Positions 1 through 9,847 of a stretch of DNA of 64,000 nucleotides are shown piece by piece. The notes under the pieces are model-generated. The model made no database searches, had not been told where the DNA came from, and worked only from the letters and a program-made list of their open reading frames with translations. The position numbers and the translations under genes are program-made. The stretch is from NCBI RefSeq assembly GCF_000948985.2, contig NZ_CP059733.1, positions 4,402,001 through 4,466,000 of the forward strand, in the 5' to 3' direction. Each line of letters starts with the position of its first letter. The first letter of the stretch is position 1. Source of the stretch: Thalassomonas viridans (GTDB lineage Bacteria; Pseudomonadota; Gammaproteobacteria; Enterobacterales; Alteromonadaceae).

Positions 1-917
1 AATTCCGGGATAAGGCCATATTTCACCAAATCTTCCGGCTCGACATCCTGGAAGCGCTCGGTCAGGCTCTTGTCGGAATCTTTGCCTTTAACTTCAGCGC
101 CAAAGCCTATGCCGGTACCCGTATGGCACCTTTGCTCGATCACCTTATCCAGGCCGGCGAAAGCACCGCCGCAAATAAAGAGGATTTTTGAGGTATCCAC
201 CTGCAAAAATTCCTGTTGCGGATGTTTACGGCCACCCTGCGGGGGAACGGAAGCAATCGTGCCCTCAATCAATTTCAGCAACGCCTGCTGCACCCCTTCG
301 CCGGAAACGTCGCGGGTAATGGACGGGTTATCGGACTTGCGGGAGATTTTATCGATCTCGTCGATATAAACGATACCACGCTGGGCTTTTTCAACGTCGT
401 AGTCACATTTTTGCAACAACTTCTGGATAATATTTTCTACGTCCTCCCCCACATAACCGGCTTCGGTTAAAGTGGTGGCGTCAGCCATAGTGAAAGGCAC
501 GTCAAGCAATCTTGCCAGGGTTTCCGCCAGTAACGTCTTACCGCTACCGGTAGGGCCGATCAACAGGATATTACTCTTACCCAGCTCAACGCCGTTATGG
601 GAGTCGCCGTTACGTAAACGCTTGTAATGGTTGTATACGGCAACCGCCAACACCTTTTTCGCATGTTCCTGACCAATAACGTAATCATCCAGGCTGGCAC
701 GGATATCTATGGGAGAAGGTAAGCTTTCCTTGTCTTGCTTAGGTGCAATTTCCTTGATTTCTTCACGTATGATGTCATTGCATAATTCAACACATTCATC
801 GCAAATAAACACTGATGGCCCCGCAATTAATTTGCGTACCTCATGCTGGCTTTTACCGCAGAAAGAACAATACAGTAACTTGCCGTTATCACCGTCACCT
901 TTTTTCATATCGGTCAT
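1..917 (-). CDS. clpX: ClpX, ATP-binding subunit of Clp protease (C-terminus cut by window)
   Basis: AAA+ unfoldase that recognises tagged or damaged proteins and feeds them to ClpP in the cytoplasm. The first 305 residues are present. The N-terminal zinc-binding domain has CSFC (C17/C20) and CDEC (C39/C42). Next come Walker A (GPTGSGKT) and Walker B ([10 protein letters not shown]). The ATG at 917 ([13 protein letters not shown]) gives the normal N-terminus; about 120 C-terminal residues lie beyond base 1. It follows clpP by 81 bp on the same strand, the usual clpP-clpX order, and no strong terminator is seen between them. Nothing in the visible part looks abnormal. Confidence 0.97.
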   Translation of the reverse strand, partial: MTDMKKGDGDNGKLLYCSFCGKSQHEVRKLIAGPSVFICDECVELCNDIIREEIKEIAPKQDKESLPSPIDIRASLDDYVIGQEHAKKVLAVAVYNHYKRLRNGDSHNGVELGKSNILLIGPTGSGKTLLAETLARLLDVPFTMADATTLTEAGYVGEDVENIIQKLLQKCDYDVEKAQRGIVYIDEIDKISRKSDNPSITRDVSGEGVQQALLKLIEGTIASVPPQGGRKHPQQEFLQVDTSKILFICGGAFAGLDKVIEQRCHTGTGIGFGAEVKGKDSDKSLTERFQDVEPEDLVKYGLIPE

Positions 918-998
918 ACGGTACCTCTAAATAAATTAATTTCTAAGTTTAATACAATTAAGTATTTCATAAATCGCGCAGATAACAATAAGGATAAA

Positions 999-1637
999 TT
1001 ATTTATCGTTTCTATGTTCTAATATGGCATCAACTAAGCCATATTCAACCGCACTTTCTGCACTTAAGAAATTATCCCGGTCGGTATCCTGACTTACTTT
1101 GTCAATCGGTTGTCCGGTATGCTCGGCCATCAAGGTATTTAACTTATCCTTGATATATAAAATTTCTTTGGCGTGGATCTCAAAATCGGATGCCTGTCCC
1201 TGGAAGCCGCCAAGCGGCTGATGAATCATCACCCTGGCATTCGGCAGGCAGTAACGTTTGCCTTTTTCACCGCCGGATAACAAAAAGGCCCCCATGCTGG
1301 CCGCCTGCCCGATACATACGGTACTGATATTCGGCTTAATAAACTTCATGGTATCGTATATGGCAAGGCCAGCCGTCACTGAGCCGCCGGGGGAGTTAAT
1401 ATATAAATAAATGTCTTTTTCCGGGCTTTCAGACTCCAAGAATAGCAACTGGGCAATGATCAGATTTGCCATATGGTCTTCTACCTGACCACACAAGAAG
1501 ATTACCCGTTCTTTTAATAACCGAGAATAGATATCGTAGGAACGCTCCCCTTTGGCGGTTTGCTCTACCACCATAGGCACTAATGCGCTTTCTGTAATGC
1601 TTGTTAAATCGTGAGAATTTTTATGAGAAGTAAACAA
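999..1637 (-). CDS. clpP: ClpP, ATP-dependent Clp protease proteolytic subunit
   Basis: Serine peptidase (family S14) forming the 14-mer degradation chamber used by ClpX/ClpA. Catalytic triad on the numbering used here: Ser114 in GQAASMGAF, His139 in MIHQPLGG, Asp188 in TDRDN. I place the start at a TTG (1637) because AAGGA lies 7 bases upstream on the minus strand and the resulting 212-residue protein has a short propeptide before ALVPM, as in the family. A longer frame to an ATG at 1688 would run through the tig terminator hairpin and lacks a ribosome site. It sits between tig (upstream) and clpX (downstream). Confidence 0.95.
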   Translation of the reverse strand: MFTSHKNSHDLTSITESALVPMVVEQTAKGERSYDIYSRLLKERVIFLCGQVEDHMANLIIAQLLFLESESPEKDIYLYINSPGGSVTAGLAIYDTMKFIKPNISTVCIGQAASMGAFLLSGGEKGKRYCLPNARVMIHQPLGGFQGQASDFEIHAKEILYIKDKLNTLMAEHTGQPIDKVSQDTDRDNFLSAESAVEYGLVDAILEHRNDK

Positions 1638-1654
1638 CAGATAGTCCTTAATAT

Positions 1655-1690
1655 AAAAAAATGGCTTATATGCACCCATATAAGCCATTT
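1655..1690 (-). terminator. Rho-independent terminator after tig
   Basis: Perfect 12-bp inverted repeat (1661-1672 with 1677-1688, 4-base loop), followed on the minus strand by six T residues (1660-1655). It lies between the tig stop codon and the clpP ribosome site, so it would partly separate tig from clpPX transcription. Confidence 0.85.
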
Positions 1691-1723
1691 AAGCTATTGA
1701 TTAGCCGAATGTCAATCGAAAGC

Positions 1724-3031
1724 TTACTTAGCTTGCGGATTCATAATATCCTTGAAGCTGCCTTCAACGTCTTTCACCGCTGCTTTTTCAAGTAACAAGT
1801 CAACAGCCTGCTCTTCCAGGGCAACATTTTGCATTTGCTGGTTAAGTTCTTTGTTGCTGGTGTAGTAGTCGATGACTTCTTGCGGATCTTCGTAAGCAGA
1901 AGCAGCAGACTCGATCAGCTCCTTAACTTTTGCTTCGTCAACTTTTAATTCGTTAACCTTGATCACTTCGCCCAGTAACAGGCCAACTTTTACGCGACGC
2001 TTGGCTTGCTCTTCAAACATATCGTCAGGTAACTGAGGCAGGTTCTTAGGATCCATCTGACCGGCAAAACGCTGCATAGCCTGCTGGCGTAATACGTCGA
2101 TTTCCTGCGCAATTAAGGCAGAAGGTAATTCAAGCTCATTGGCTTCCAGTAAACCTTCAATCACCTGCTCTTTTACTTTAGCTTTAACCGCTTGAGTCAG
2201 TTCACGCTGCATGTTCTTGCTAACTTCTTCGCGCAGGGCTTCAACACCGCCTTCTTCCACGCCGAATAACTTGGCGAAATCTTCATTTACTTCAGGTAAT
2301 ACCGGGCCTTCAGTCTTGTGCACTACGATATCGAACTCAGCGTCTTTACCTTTAAGGTTCTCGGCATGGTAGTCTTCAGGGAAAGTTACCTTGATGGTTT
2401 TCTCTTCACCTACTTTCATACCCACGATTTCTTTTTCGAAACCTGGGATCATGCGGCCTGAGCCTAACTCAAGCTCAAAACCTTCGGCTTTGCCGCCTTC
2501 AAACTCTTCACCGTCTACACGACCGTTGAAGTCGATAGTCAGTTTGTCGCCGTTTTTAGTCTTACGCTTGTTCTCTTTCCAGGTTTTGTGCTGGTTTTGC
2601 AGAGTAACAAACATTTCGTCTAAATCTTTGTCAGTCACTTCAACTACCGGACGTTCAACAGCGATTTTATCCAGACCTTGTAATTCAACTTCCGGGTAAA
2701 CTTCAAAAGTTGCTTCAAACTCTAGCGGCTTGCCGTCTTCATTGCTTTTAGCAACGAACTGAGGACGACCGGCAGGGTTGATTTTTTCTGCTACTATGGC
2801 TTCAACGAAATTACGCTGCATCAGTTCGCCGGCAACTTCCTGACGAACAGACTTGCCGTAACGCTTCTGGATCACAGAAACCGGTACTTTACCAGGACGG
2901 AAACCATTGATACGTTGTGTTTTACCAAGGTGGCGAAGACGGTTTTTAACTTCAACATCTACTGTTTCGGCAGGAACAGAAATCGTCAAACGACGTTCCA
3001 AACCTTGTGTAGTCTCAACTGAAACTTGCAT
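1724..3031 (-). CDS. tig: Trigger factor, ribosome-associated chaperone
   Basis: Trigger factor binds the ribosome at the exit tunnel and shields nascent chains; it also has peptidyl-prolyl isomerase activity. The 435 residues match the family length. The ribosome-binding signature GFRPGKVP is at residues 43-50. An FKBP-type PPIase domain follows at about 155-245 ([18 protein letters not shown] ... [12 protein letters not shown]), then the helical C-terminal chaperone arms. The ATG at 3031 is preceded by GAGGTAATTAA. Downstream are a terminator and clpP; upstream is a probable promoter at 3191-3219. Confidence 0.97.
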   Translation of the reverse strand: MQVSVETTQGLERRLTISVPAETVDVEVKNRLRHLGKTQRINGFRPGKVPVSVIQKRYGKSVRQEVAGELMQRNFVEAIVAEKINPAGRPQFVAKSNEDGKPLEFEATFEVYPEVELQGLDKIAVERPVVEVTDKDLDEMFVTLQNQHKTWKENKRKTKNGDKLTIDFNGRVDGEEFEGGKAEGFELELGSGRMIPGFEKEIVGMKVGEEKTIKVTFPEDYHAENLKGKDAEFDIVVHKTEGPVLPEVNEDFAKLFGVEEGGVEALREEVSKNMQRELTQAVKAKVKEQVIEGLLEANELELPSALIAQEIDVLRQQAMQRFAGQMDPKNLPQLPDDMFEEQAKRRVKVGLLLGEVIKVNELKVDEAKVKELIESAASAYEDPQEVIDYYTSNKELNQQMQNVALEEQAVDLLLEKAAVKDVEGSFKDIMNPQAK

Positions 3032-3190
3032 TTAATTACCTCAAAAATTAGCGCATCTTGCGCATTCAATAACGCATCTATCCAACAAGCAGATAAACCT
3101 GACGTTTATTGCTCACAGCCCCGATACCAGCGGCTCACCGGGCCCGGAAAATCCGAATAAAAGACGTTCAAATTAAAATAATGACGCAAA

Positions 3191-3219
3191 ATTATAGCGG
3201 CGCTTGACTCAAGAGTCGA
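3191..3219 (-). promoter_or_regulatory. Probable sigma-70 promoter of tig
   Basis: On the minus strand, TCGACT (3219-3214), a 17-base spacer and a perfect TATAAT (3196-3191). It gives a 5' leader of about 150 bases before tig. The -35 matches consensus at four of six positions; it is a prediction from sequence only. Confidence 0.5.
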
Positions 3220-3426
3220 GCCTTGTAGATAAAAATTTTAAATTAACTTAATAAACATACAGTTAACATAAAATCACAAACAAATTACCGCCGTTTATTG
3301 CTGCTTCTTTACGCATATTAAAAGCAGCTTGCAAAGACCGGACAACAGGAGATAAACGCCTAATATTTACAAATGGTTAAAGCGCAGTGAATCATTAGCG
3401 GTGTAGAGAAAGCTAACTAAAGAAGG
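3220..3426. other. Gene-free stretch between tig promoter and tRNA operon
   Basis: AT-rich sequence. With the tig leader it makes a gap of about 395 bases (3032-3426). I see no open frame with a ribosome site and no RNA gene. It is the transcript exit of the tRNA operon, but I found no convincing hairpin-plus-T terminator. Confidence 0.5.
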
Positions 3427-3503
3427 TGGTCGGTGATGCAAGATTCGAACTTGCGACCCCTTGGACCCAAACCAAGTGCGCTACCAAGCTGCGCTAATCA
3501 CCG
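3427..3503 (-). tRNA. tRNA-Pro (UGG), copy 4 of 4
   Basis: 77-base cloverleaf with encoded CCA (3427-3429). The anticodon loop TTTGGGT gives anticodon UGG. The 5' end CGGTGAT pairs with ATCACCG; the T arm contains GTTCGAATC. Essentially identical to the three other Pro copies here. Last gene of the six-tRNA transcript. Confidence 0.97.
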
Positions 3504-3543
3504 ATTTCAGAGATTAATTTACCGGATAAAAATAATAAGAAAG

Positions 3544-3620
3544 TGGTCGGTGATGCAAGATTCGAACTTGCGACCCCTTGGACCCAAACCAAGTGCGCTA
3601 CCAAGCTGCGCTAATCACCG
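3544..3620 (-). tRNA. tRNA-Pro (UGG), copy 3 of 4
   Basis: Same 77-base sequence and encoded CCA as the copy at 3427, exactly 117 bases from it. The 40-base spacer is nearly identical to the next spacer, indicating tandem duplication. Confidence 0.97.
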
Positions 3621-3660
3621 ATTTCAGAGATTAATTTTACCGGATAAAATAATAAGAAAG

Positions 3661-3737
3661 TGGTCGGTGATGCAAGATTCGAACTTGCGACCCCTTGGAC
3701 CCAAACCAAGTGCGCTACCAAGCTGCGCTAATCACCG
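3661..3737 (-). tRNA. tRNA-Pro (UGG), copy 2 of 4
   Basis: Same 77-base tRNA with anticodon UGG and encoded CCA. Again 117 bases from its neighbour. It directly follows tRNA-His in the transcript. Confidence 0.97.
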
Positions 3738-3752
3738 ACAATATTCATAAAA

Positions 3753-3829
3753 TGGGGTGGCTAATGGGACTTGAACCCACGACAACCGGAATCACAATCC
3801 GGGGCTCTACCAACTGAGCTATAGCCACC
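3753..3829 (-). tRNA. tRNA-His (GUG)
   Basis: Anticodon GTG in the loop ATTGTGATT; acceptor GTGGCTA pairs with TAGCCAC; CCA is encoded (3753-3755). The range includes the extra 5' G (-1) typical of tRNA-His. Sequence is close to the enterobacterial hisR gene. Confidence 0.97.
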
Positions 3830-3835
3830 ACTGTA

Positions 3836-3912
<77 letters not shown>

Positions 3913-3998
3913 ACATTACCTACAGTAGGCCTTAAAAAATTCAAGGCCGCTTTTTATTCCCATCAGGCTTACAAAAGTAAAATAACAGAGATAAAAAG

Positions 3999-4075
3999 TG
4001 GTCGGTGATGCAAGATTCGAACTTGCGACCCCTTGGACCCAAACCAAGTGCGCTACCAAGCTGCGCTAATCACCG
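3999..4075 (-). tRNA. tRNA-Pro (UGG), copy 1 of 4
   Basis: First gene of the tRNA operon, about 32 bases after the predicted transcription start. Same 77-base sequence as the three downstream Pro copies, with CCA encoded at 3999-4001. Its flanks differ from the 117-bp repeat spacers, so it is an older or independent copy. Confidence 0.97.
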
Positions 4076-4113
4076 ACTTGTGTTAAAAGCTGTCTCGCTT
4101 TCAACGGATGCGG

Positions 4114-4142
4114 ATATTACCCACTTGCTCCTGACTCGTCAA
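4114..4142 (-). promoter_or_regulatory. Promoter of the tRNA operon
   Basis: On the minus strand: TTGACG (4142-4137), a 17-base spacer, TAATAT (4119-4114), then a GC-rich discriminator (CCGCATCCG). This architecture is typical of growth-rate and ppGpp-controlled stable RNA promoters. Confidence 0.8.
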
Positions 4143-4421
4143 ACTTTTTTTTCAAAATAAAAGTCGTTCGCCTACTTTTACAGCGGTTTGTCTGAATATT
4201 ATCACATCCGCCCAATTGCTGCGCAATCGGGCCTGTTTATATCAGTGCTAAAAACAGTATAGCGGCTGAAAAATCTCCGCGAAACAGGCCGTACTTTAAA
4301 ATGAAACCCGAACAGCATAAATTCCCATAAAACAAATATAATCTCTGGCTAATTTAAGCTACAACTCACCTATAAACTATGCGAAAATAGCCGGGTTTTT
4401 AACCCCTACCATGTAGTAACT
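4143..4421. other. Gene-free stretch upstream of folD
   Basis: Divergent spacer between the tRNA promoter and folD; the whole gap between genes is 346 bases (4076-4421). I see no open frame with a ribosome site. A TATAAACT just before folD could be a -10 element, but it lacks a good -35. Confidence 0.4.
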
Positions 4422-5279
4422 ATGACAGCATCACTTATTAACGGTAATGAAATTGCGAAACAAGTTCGCAATTCAGTAAAAGAAAAAGTAAGCAAGCGTA
4501 TTGAACAAGGTAAAAGAGCACCAGGGTTAGCAGTAATTTTAGTTGGCTCGGATCCCGCCTCTGAAATATATGTCGGCAGTAAACGCCGCGCCTGTGAGGA
4601 AGTCGGGTTTGTTTCCCGTTCATACGATTTGCCTGACAGCACCACTGAGCAGGAATTATTCCAACTGATCGACAAACTTAATCGTGATGACGAGATTGAC
4701 GGCATCCTGGTACAACTGCCTTTACCCGAAGGATTGGACGCCAACCTGGTGATTGAGCATATTAACCCGGAAAAAGATGTCGACGGCTTCCATCCGTCAA
4801 ATGTCGGCAAGCTGGCCTTGCGCCAACCTGGCCTGCGTCCCTGCACACCCAAAGGCATTATGACCTTAATAGAATCTACCGGGGTTAAAACCCATGGACT
4901 CGATGCCCTGGTAGTGGGCGCATCGAATATTGTCGGCCGTCCCATGACCTTAGAGTTGTTGCTAGCAGGTTGTACCGTTACCACCACCCACAGGTTTACC
5001 AAAGATCTGGAAACGAAAGTGCGCAATGCCGATCTGGTAGTGGTTGCCGTCGGTAAACCCGCCTTTATACCCGGCGACTGGATTAAGGAAGGCGCTTTAG
5101 TGATAGATGTCGGTATCAACCGCCTGGACAACGGTAAGCTCAGCGGTGATGTGGAATTTGATGCCGCGGCGGAAAAAGCCGCTTATATTACCCCGGTCCC
5201 CGGCGGTGTCGGCCCGATGACAGTAGCGAGCTTAATCGAAAATACCCTGATCGCCTGCGAAGAGTTCGGCAAAGAATAG
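4422..5279 (+). CDS. folD: FolD, methylenetetrahydrofolate dehydrogenase/cyclohydrolase
   Basis: Bifunctional NADP-dependent enzyme interconverting 5,10-methylene-, methenyl- and 10-formyl-tetrahydrofolate, the one-carbon supply for purines and formyl-Met. The 285 residues match the family. Visible motifs: the YxxxK pair Tyr50/Lys54 (EIYVGSK), QLPLPEG, the dinucleotide fold [10 protein letters not shown], and the C-terminal signature [10 protein letters not shown]. The start ATG at 4422 gives [12 protein letters not shown]; the ribosome site is weak. It converges on cysS with a shared terminator. Confidence 0.98.
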   Translation: MTASLINGNEIAKQVRNSVKEKVSKRIEQGKRAPGLAVILVGSDPASEIYVGSKRRACEEVGFVSRSYDLPDSTTEQELFQLIDKLNRDDEIDGILVQLPLPEGLDANLVIEHINPEKDVDGFHPSNVGKLALRQPGLRPCTPKGIMTLIESTGVKTHGLDALVVGASNIVGRPMTLELLLAGCTVTTTHRFTKDLETKVRNADLVVVAVGKPAFIPGDWIKEGALVIDVGINRLDNGKLSGDVEFDAAAEKAAYITPVPGGVGPMTVASLIENTLIACEEFGKE

Positions 5280-5380
5280 TTAGAATCCATCAAGTTGCAT
5301 TGCCGCGGTTAAGCAGCACGGCAATGCAGCAACGCCCTTTAATATCCTTATTAGCGCATCATCTCCCGGCTACCGGATAC

Positions 5381-5416
5381 AAAAAAAGCGGATAAATTTC
5401 TTTATCCGCTTTTTTA
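5381..5416. terminator. Bidirectional terminator between folD and cysS
   Basis: Stem 5382-5396 with 5401-5415 (core agcggataaa/tttatccgct) with an A-run on the left and T-run on the right, so it can stop transcription in both directions. It sits between convergent genes. Confidence 0.9.
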
Positions 5417-5441
5417 TCGCTCTACAGCCCAACGACTATGC

Positions 5442-6824
5442 CTAACCTTTACGCCAGGTGGTGCCGTTGGCACTGTCTTCGAGAATGACCTTCATAGCGG
5501 CGAGTTTATCCCGGGCTTCATCGGCACTGGCCCAGTCTTTTGCCGCCCTTGCATCGTTTCTTTGCTTGATCAGGGCCTCGATAAGCGCGCTTTCTTCATC
5601 GTCACCACTGTGGCCGTGTAAGAAGTCTTCCGGCGAGTTTTGTGCGATTCCCAGGATTTCACCTAACTTCACCAGGATATAAGCCAGCTCATCGGCCTTT
5701 GCCGTATCGTCCGCTTTTAAACGGTTGATTTCTTTGGCAAGCTCAAAAATCACCGACATGGCTTCTGGGCAATTGAAGTCGTCATTCATGGCAGCTTCAA
5801 AACGGGCAACATAGGCATTGCCTGCCAGCTCGACTTCGGTCAGGTCAACGCCGCGCAATGCGGTGTAAATACGCTCTAAACCGGCCCTGGCCTGGGCCAG
5901 GTTTTCCTGGGAGTAATTCAGCTGGCTGCGGTAATGGCTTGAAGTCAGGAAAAAACGCACCGTTTCCGCATCGTATTCTTCCAGTACGCTGCGCAGGGTA
6001 AAGAAATTATTTAAGGATTTTGACATCTTTTCTTTGTTCACCTGCACCATGCCGCCATGCATCCAGTAGTTAACATAGGGTGTATCCAGGGCACAGCAAG
6101 ACTGGGCAATTTCGTTTTCATGGTGCGGGAACTGCAAATCCGAACCGCCGCCGTGGATATCAAAATGATCGCCTAAATGTTTGCTGTTCATGGCCGAACA
6201 TTCAATATGCCAGCCCGGACGCCCTTCTCCCCACGGAGACGGCCAGCTCGGCTCCCCCGGCTTTGCCATTTTCCACAGCACAAAATCCAGCGGGCTTCTT
6301 TTGCTGTCTTCAACATCCACCCGGGCGCCGGCCTGCAGCATTTCCAGGTTCTGCAAACTGAGCTTGCCGTAATCTTTATAGGTGCTGACCTCAAACATCA
6401 CATCGCCGTTGTCGGCTACATAGGCATGCCCTTTTGCCACCAGGCGCTCCACCATGGCAATGATTTCATCCATATGCCCGGTCACGGTCGGTGCGATATC
6501 GGGACGCATAATGTTTAAGTCATCCATGTCCTGATACATTTCTTTGGTCATGCGCTCGGTTAAGCTATCGCAGCTTTCACCGTTTTCAGCCGCGCGCTTG
6601 ATGATCTTGTCGTCAACATCTGTGATGTTGCGCACATGGGTCAGGTCATAACCTAAATGTTTAAAGTAACGGGCGATAATATCAAAAGCGACATAAGTAC
6701 GGGCATGGCCGATATGAAGGTGATCATAAATGGTGATACCACAAACATACAAGCCAACCTTTCCCGGGGTAATAGGTTTAAAAACTTCTTTTTTTCGGCT
6801 TAAGGTATTGTAGATTTGTAGCAT
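5442..6824 (-). CDS. cysS: Cysteinyl-tRNA synthetase
   Basis: Class I aminoacyl-tRNA synthetase charging tRNA-Cys. Cys28 and the later GWHIECSAM and HHENEIAQS segments form the catalytic zinc site. The HIGH motif is at residues 37-40 ([10 protein letters not shown]) and KMSKS is present ([12 protein letters not shown]). The 460 residues are the normal length. ATG at 6824. It is divergent from ppiB, as in many gammaproteobacteria, and ends at the bidirectional terminator shared with folD. Confidence 0.98.
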   Translation of the reverse strand: MLQIYNTLSRKKEVFKPITPGKVGLYVCGITIYDHLHIGHARTYVAFDIIARYFKHLGYDLTHVRNITDVDDKIIKRAAENGESCDSLTERMTKEMYQDMDDLNIMRPDIAPTVTGHMDEIIAMVERLVAKGHAYVADNGDVMFEVSTYKDYGKLSLQNLEMLQAGARVDVEDSKRSPLDFVLWKMAKPGEPSWPSPWGEGRPGWHIECSAMNSKHLGDHFDIHGGGSDLQFPHHENEIAQSCCALDTPYVNYWMHGGMVQVNKEKMSKSLNNFFTLRSVLEEYDAETVRFFLTSSHYRSQLNYSQENLAQARAGLERIYTALRGVDLTEVELAGNAYVARFEAAMNDDFNCPEAMSVIFELAKEINRLKADDTAKADELAYILVKLGEILGIAQNSPEDFLHGHSGDDEESALIEALIKQRNDARAAKDWASADEARDKLAAMKVILEDSANGTTWRKG

Positions 6825-7015
6825 GAGATCTCTTATGTCCTTTTCTCTTCTTATAAATAAAATGTAAACAGTGCTTCCCTTAATGGGAAATTCCCGGCAA
6901 TTGTAACCTAAGCTGGGCCGGTGGTCATTAAATCAGGGGATTTTATCTCAGATATAAGAGCAATAAGGCTAAAGTTAAGTTACAATTTGCCCGTGTTTAA
7001 CAATGAGATAAAAAA

Positions 7016-7507
7016 ATGATCACTTTTAAAACCAATTTAGGTGATATTAAAATCGAACTGGATTTTGATAAAGCGCCAATCACAGCAAAAAACTTCCAGC
7101 AGTACGCACAGGACGGCTTTTACAACGGCACTATCTTCCACCGTGTCATTAAAGGCTTTATGGCCCAGGGCGGTGGTTTTGAGCCGGGTATGGCGGAAAA
7201 AGACAGCCGCGAGCCGATCAAAAATGAAGCCAGCAACGGCCTGAGCAACAAGCGCGGTACTTTGGCCATGGCCCGTACTCAGGATCCTCACTCGGCTTCG
7301 GCACAATTTTTCATTAACCTGGTCGATAACGACTTTTTAAACTTTAAAGACGAGTCATTACATGGCTGGGGTTACTGCGTCTTTGGCGAAGTCACCGAAG
7401 GCATGGAAGTTGTCGATAAAATGGCCCTGGTTGAAACCGGCCGCATGGGCTTCCATGACGATGTGCCAAAAGATGAGATCATTATTCAAGAAACCCTAGT
7501 TGAATAA
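7016..7507 (+). CDS. ppiB: Peptidyl-prolyl cis-trans isomerase B (cyclophilin)
   Basis: Cytoplasmic cyclophilin that speeds proline isomerisation during folding. The 163 residues have no signal peptide, so this is the PpiB rather than the periplasmic PpiA type. Signature [15 protein letters not shown] carries the catalytic Arg, followed by [16 protein letters not shown]. It is followed after 48 bp by lpxH, the same pairing as in Escherichia coli, and is divergent from cysS. Confidence 0.97.
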   Translation: MITFKTNLGDIKIELDFDKAPITAKNFQQYAQDGFYNGTIFHRVIKGFMAQGGGFEPGMAEKDSREPIKNEASNGLSNKRGTLAMARTQDPHSASAQFFINLVDNDFLNFKDESLHGWGYCVFGEVTEGMEVVDKMALVETGRMGFHDDVPKDEIIIQETLVE

Positions 7508-7555
7508 TAATTGAATAACAGACACACCATCTTTATTGAAGCTGTAACCAGATAA

Positions 7556-8311
7556 ATGATGTCTAAAGCAAAAGAACCGGTGACTTATTTTATTGCCGAT
7601 TTGCATTTAGCCCAAAACAGGCCGGATATCACGGCCTGTTTTTTATCCTTTTTGAAAAATAAAGCTCCCGAAGCCGAAGCCCTGTATATCCTGGGAGATT
7701 TATTTGAAAGCTGGATAGGCGACGACGATAACAGCCCCTTTGTTATCGAAATTGCCCAAGCCCTGTTTGAGTTAAGGCAAAAGCACACCGAAATCTTCTA
7801 TATCCACGGTAACCGGGATTTTCTGTTAGGGAAAAAATACGCGCAAAAATCCGGTATGACCTTATTAGCGGAAGTCGAGCTGATCGAGCTTTACGGAAAA
7901 AAAGCGGTGATCATGCACGGCGATACCCTGTGTACCCGGGATATCGGCTACCAGAAATTTCGCAAGAAATCCCGCAGCTGGTGGTGGCAGACGATGATCA
8001 AAAGCTTACCCCTGTTCGTACGCCGCAATATCGCCGAGAATTACCGCAAAAAAAGCGCCATGGCCACGGCAGAAAAGTCCCAGGAAATCATGGATGTCAC
8101 GCCGCAAGAAGTCGTCAACTGCCTGGAGCAATACAACAGCCAGCTGTTGATCCACGGCCATACCCACCGGCCGGCGGTGCATGAGCTAAATGCCAACAAC
8201 CAGGCGGCACAACGCGTGGTATTGGGAGACTGGTACGAACAAGGTGCCTGGCTTAAGGTCACCCGAAAAGGATTTGAACTGTTAAACCAGCCTTTTCCAA
8301 ACGGAAAATAA
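7556..8311 (+). CDS. lpxH: UDP-2,3-diacylglucosamine diphosphatase
   Basis: Calcineurin-like metallophosphatase that hydrolyses UDP-2,3-diacylglucosamine to lipid X, an inner-membrane-associated step of lipid A synthesis. Metal-binding motifs in order: ADLHL, GDLFESWIGDD, GNRDF, MHGDTL and IHGHTHRP. The 251 residues fit LpxH. Two ATGs stand together (7556 and 7559); either may be used. Downstream of ppiB, convergent with miaE. Confidence 0.96.
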   Translation: MMSKAKEPVTYFIADLHLAQNRPDITACFLSFLKNKAPEAEALYILGDLFESWIGDDDNSPFVIEIAQALFELRQKHTEIFYIHGNRDFLLGKKYAQKSGMTLLAEVELIELYGKKAVIMHGDTLCTRDIGYQKFRKKSRSWWWQTMIKSLPLFVRRNIAENYRKKSAMATAEKSQEIMDVTPQEVVNCLEQYNSQLLIHGHTHRPAVHELNANNQAAQRVVLGDWYEQGAWLKVTRKGFELLNQPFPNGK

Positions 8312-8326
8312 ATTTCGGCGAGTCAA

Positions 8327-8361
8327 ACGGAAAACCCGAACACAAGCTCAGGTTTTCCCGT
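8327..8361. terminator. Probable terminator between lpxH and miaE
   Basis: Inverted repeat acggaaaacc (8327-8336) with ggttttcccgt (8351-8361), one bulge, 14-base loop, in the 77-base space between convergent genes. On the plus strand it is followed by a T-rich stretch (ttatttt). The long loop makes it weaker than the others. Confidence 0.5.
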
Positions 8362-8388
8362 TATTTTACCTTCGGGCAGTTAACCCCT

Positions 8389-9159
8389 TCAGGATAAACT
8401 CGCGGCAGGAATGCCGCTATGAAACTTAAAATCCTCATCGGGTGTCGTGATCAGCTCAGCTTCCACTTGTGCAAAATATTTCACCCGCTCGCTGATATCC
8501 TTGCCGGCGACCTGCTCTGCCAGCGTCAAATAATCCTGGTAATGACGCGCTTCCGAGCGCAGCAGGGAAACATAAAAATCTCCAAGGCGCTTATCCACAT
8601 GAGGCGCCAGGCTGGCAAAACGCTCGCAGGAACGCGCTTCGATATAAGCGCCTATGATAAGTTTGTCCACCAGGGCATCGGGTTCGTAGGTTTTCACATG
8701 CCGCAACAAGCCCTTGGCATAACGGCACGGCGTAATGCTTTGATATTCGATGCCGTATTCGTCCATGATTTCCAATACCTGATAAAAGTGATGCAGCTCT
8801 TCTTTGATCAGCAACACCATTTTATCGATCAGATCCTGGCCATAGGGAGAGTCAGACTTGGGAATGACCGCTTTCGTCAGCCTGTTCTTATCCTGTAAGG
8901 TGCGCCAGTCCCCTTCCCTTTTATAAACCAAAGTCTCAAAGGGTTTCAGCCATGCCAGCAGGGCATCGCCGCTTGCTTTATCCACCGCATATTTGCGGAT
9001 CAGGAACATGGCGGACTGGGCGGCTTTTAACTCACATATTAAATGGTCGATAAGCACCACAGCCAGGTTTTCTTTTTTAACCGCTTCCTCAATCCATTGC
9101 CCAGGGGTTTCACAGGCTAAAAACTCTAAAATGGGGGCCAATAACTGCTGGTTAGACAC
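8389..9159 (-). CDS. miaE: MiaE-type tRNA hydroxylase (diiron)
   Basis: Ferritin-fold diiron monooxygenase that hydroxylates the isopentenyl group of ms2i6A37 in tRNA. The diiron ligands lie in EELHHF and in the later EARSCERF and EARHYQDYL helices. A GTG start at 9159 (VSNQQLLAPILEF) is chosen because GAGG precedes it by 5 bases and it gives the normal N-terminus (256 residues); an upstream ATG at 9192 lacks a ribosome site. Stand-alone gene, convergent with lpxH. Confidence 0.9.
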   Translation of the reverse strand: MSNQQLLAPILEFLACETPGQWIEEAVKKENLAVVLIDHLICELKAAQSAMFLIRKYAVDKASGDALLAWLKPFETLVYKREGDWRTLQDKNRLTKAVIPKSDSPYGQDLIDKMVLLIKEELHHFYQVLEIMDEYGIEYQSITPCRYAKGLLRHVKTYEPDALVDKLIIGAYIEARSCERFASLAPHVDKRLGDFYVSLLRSEARHYQDYLTLAEQVAGKDISERVKYFAQVEAELITTPDEDFKFHSGIPAASLS

Positions 9160-9355
9160 GCAAACCTCGGTATTTAAAATAACAAAAATCAAAAAGTCGA
9201 TTTTATCACGAATATTTTCATCGGGTGTATAGCTATATCAAAGTTAATCCCTTCGCCGGGGATAATATCGCAGCAAGAAGATATTTGGCCGTCAGGCTGT
9301 GCCGCAAGCTGATTTCTTGAGATACTTGTATTAATAGTCACGAAAGGTAACAACA

Positions 9356-9631
9356 ATGAAAACCGCATCGGAAAAATTACTCGATAAACACCAGAAACTG
9401 GTCCATACGGAAGGAGTTAAAGTCTTGTCCCATGTACAGCGCCAACAGGATGACTGGATCATCAATACCTTAATGTTAGATGGTGTCGAGGTACCTTTTA
9501 AATATAAGAGAAAGCAGCAGTATAAGTCGTTAGCCGGCCAGCGCATCAACATTACCTATTATCCGGCAACAGAAACCGTTGCGGGATTTGACATCGAAGT
9601 AATGAATATCGTTCGTATTCGCATTAGTTAA
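9356..9631 (+). CDS. Conserved-looking small protein of unknown function
   Basis: 91 residues, soluble, basic, no signal peptide or membrane helix. The N-terminal half is polar and helical; the second half looks like beta strands (WIINTLMLDGVEVPFKYKRK, then INITYYPATETVAGFDIEVM). A ribosome site (aaaggtaac) stands before the ATG. I recognise no domain with confidence. Single gene with its own upstream space, between miaE (divergent) and the Yip1-family gene. The good ribosome site and codon use support a real gene. Confidence 0.75.
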   Translation: MKTASEKLLDKHQKLVHTEGVKVLSHVQRQQDDWIINTLMLDGVEVPFKYKRKQQYKSLAGQRINITYYPATETVAGFDIEVMNIVRIRIS

Positions 9632-9847
9632 TAGCGTTATGATATAAAAAAGACACCCACCCTTGGTTTTATCTATTAAAAAGCCTAATACCGGTCAATT
9701 TACGCTTATTTTTCAAACAACTCTTGACGAAAGCTTCGCCATCTTACATAAATAACATATCGGCAATAAAAATAACTAAGCCGGGAATAAAGCGGCAGGG
9801 AAGCGCTGCTAATGATTATAGTTGGGGATAGCAAGAGGATAAAAAGC

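Larger units (their letters stand above)
3427..3737 (-). repeat. Tandem 117-bp tRNA-Pro repeat (three copies)
   Basis: Three tRNA genes start at 3427, 3544 and 3661, a period of exactly 117 bases. The two 40-base spacers (3504-3543 and 3621-3660) differ only by two compensating one-base indels in runs of t and a. This pattern fits recent unequal crossing-over. Confidence 0.95.

Noticed and set aside
3427..3737. CRISPR-like array
   Set aside because: The regular repeats are tRNA genes and the spacers between them are nearly identical, not unique.
3433..3750. Open frame of 105 codons on the plus strand
   Set aside because: It runs antisense through three tRNA genes and repeats the same peptide only because the tRNAs repeat.
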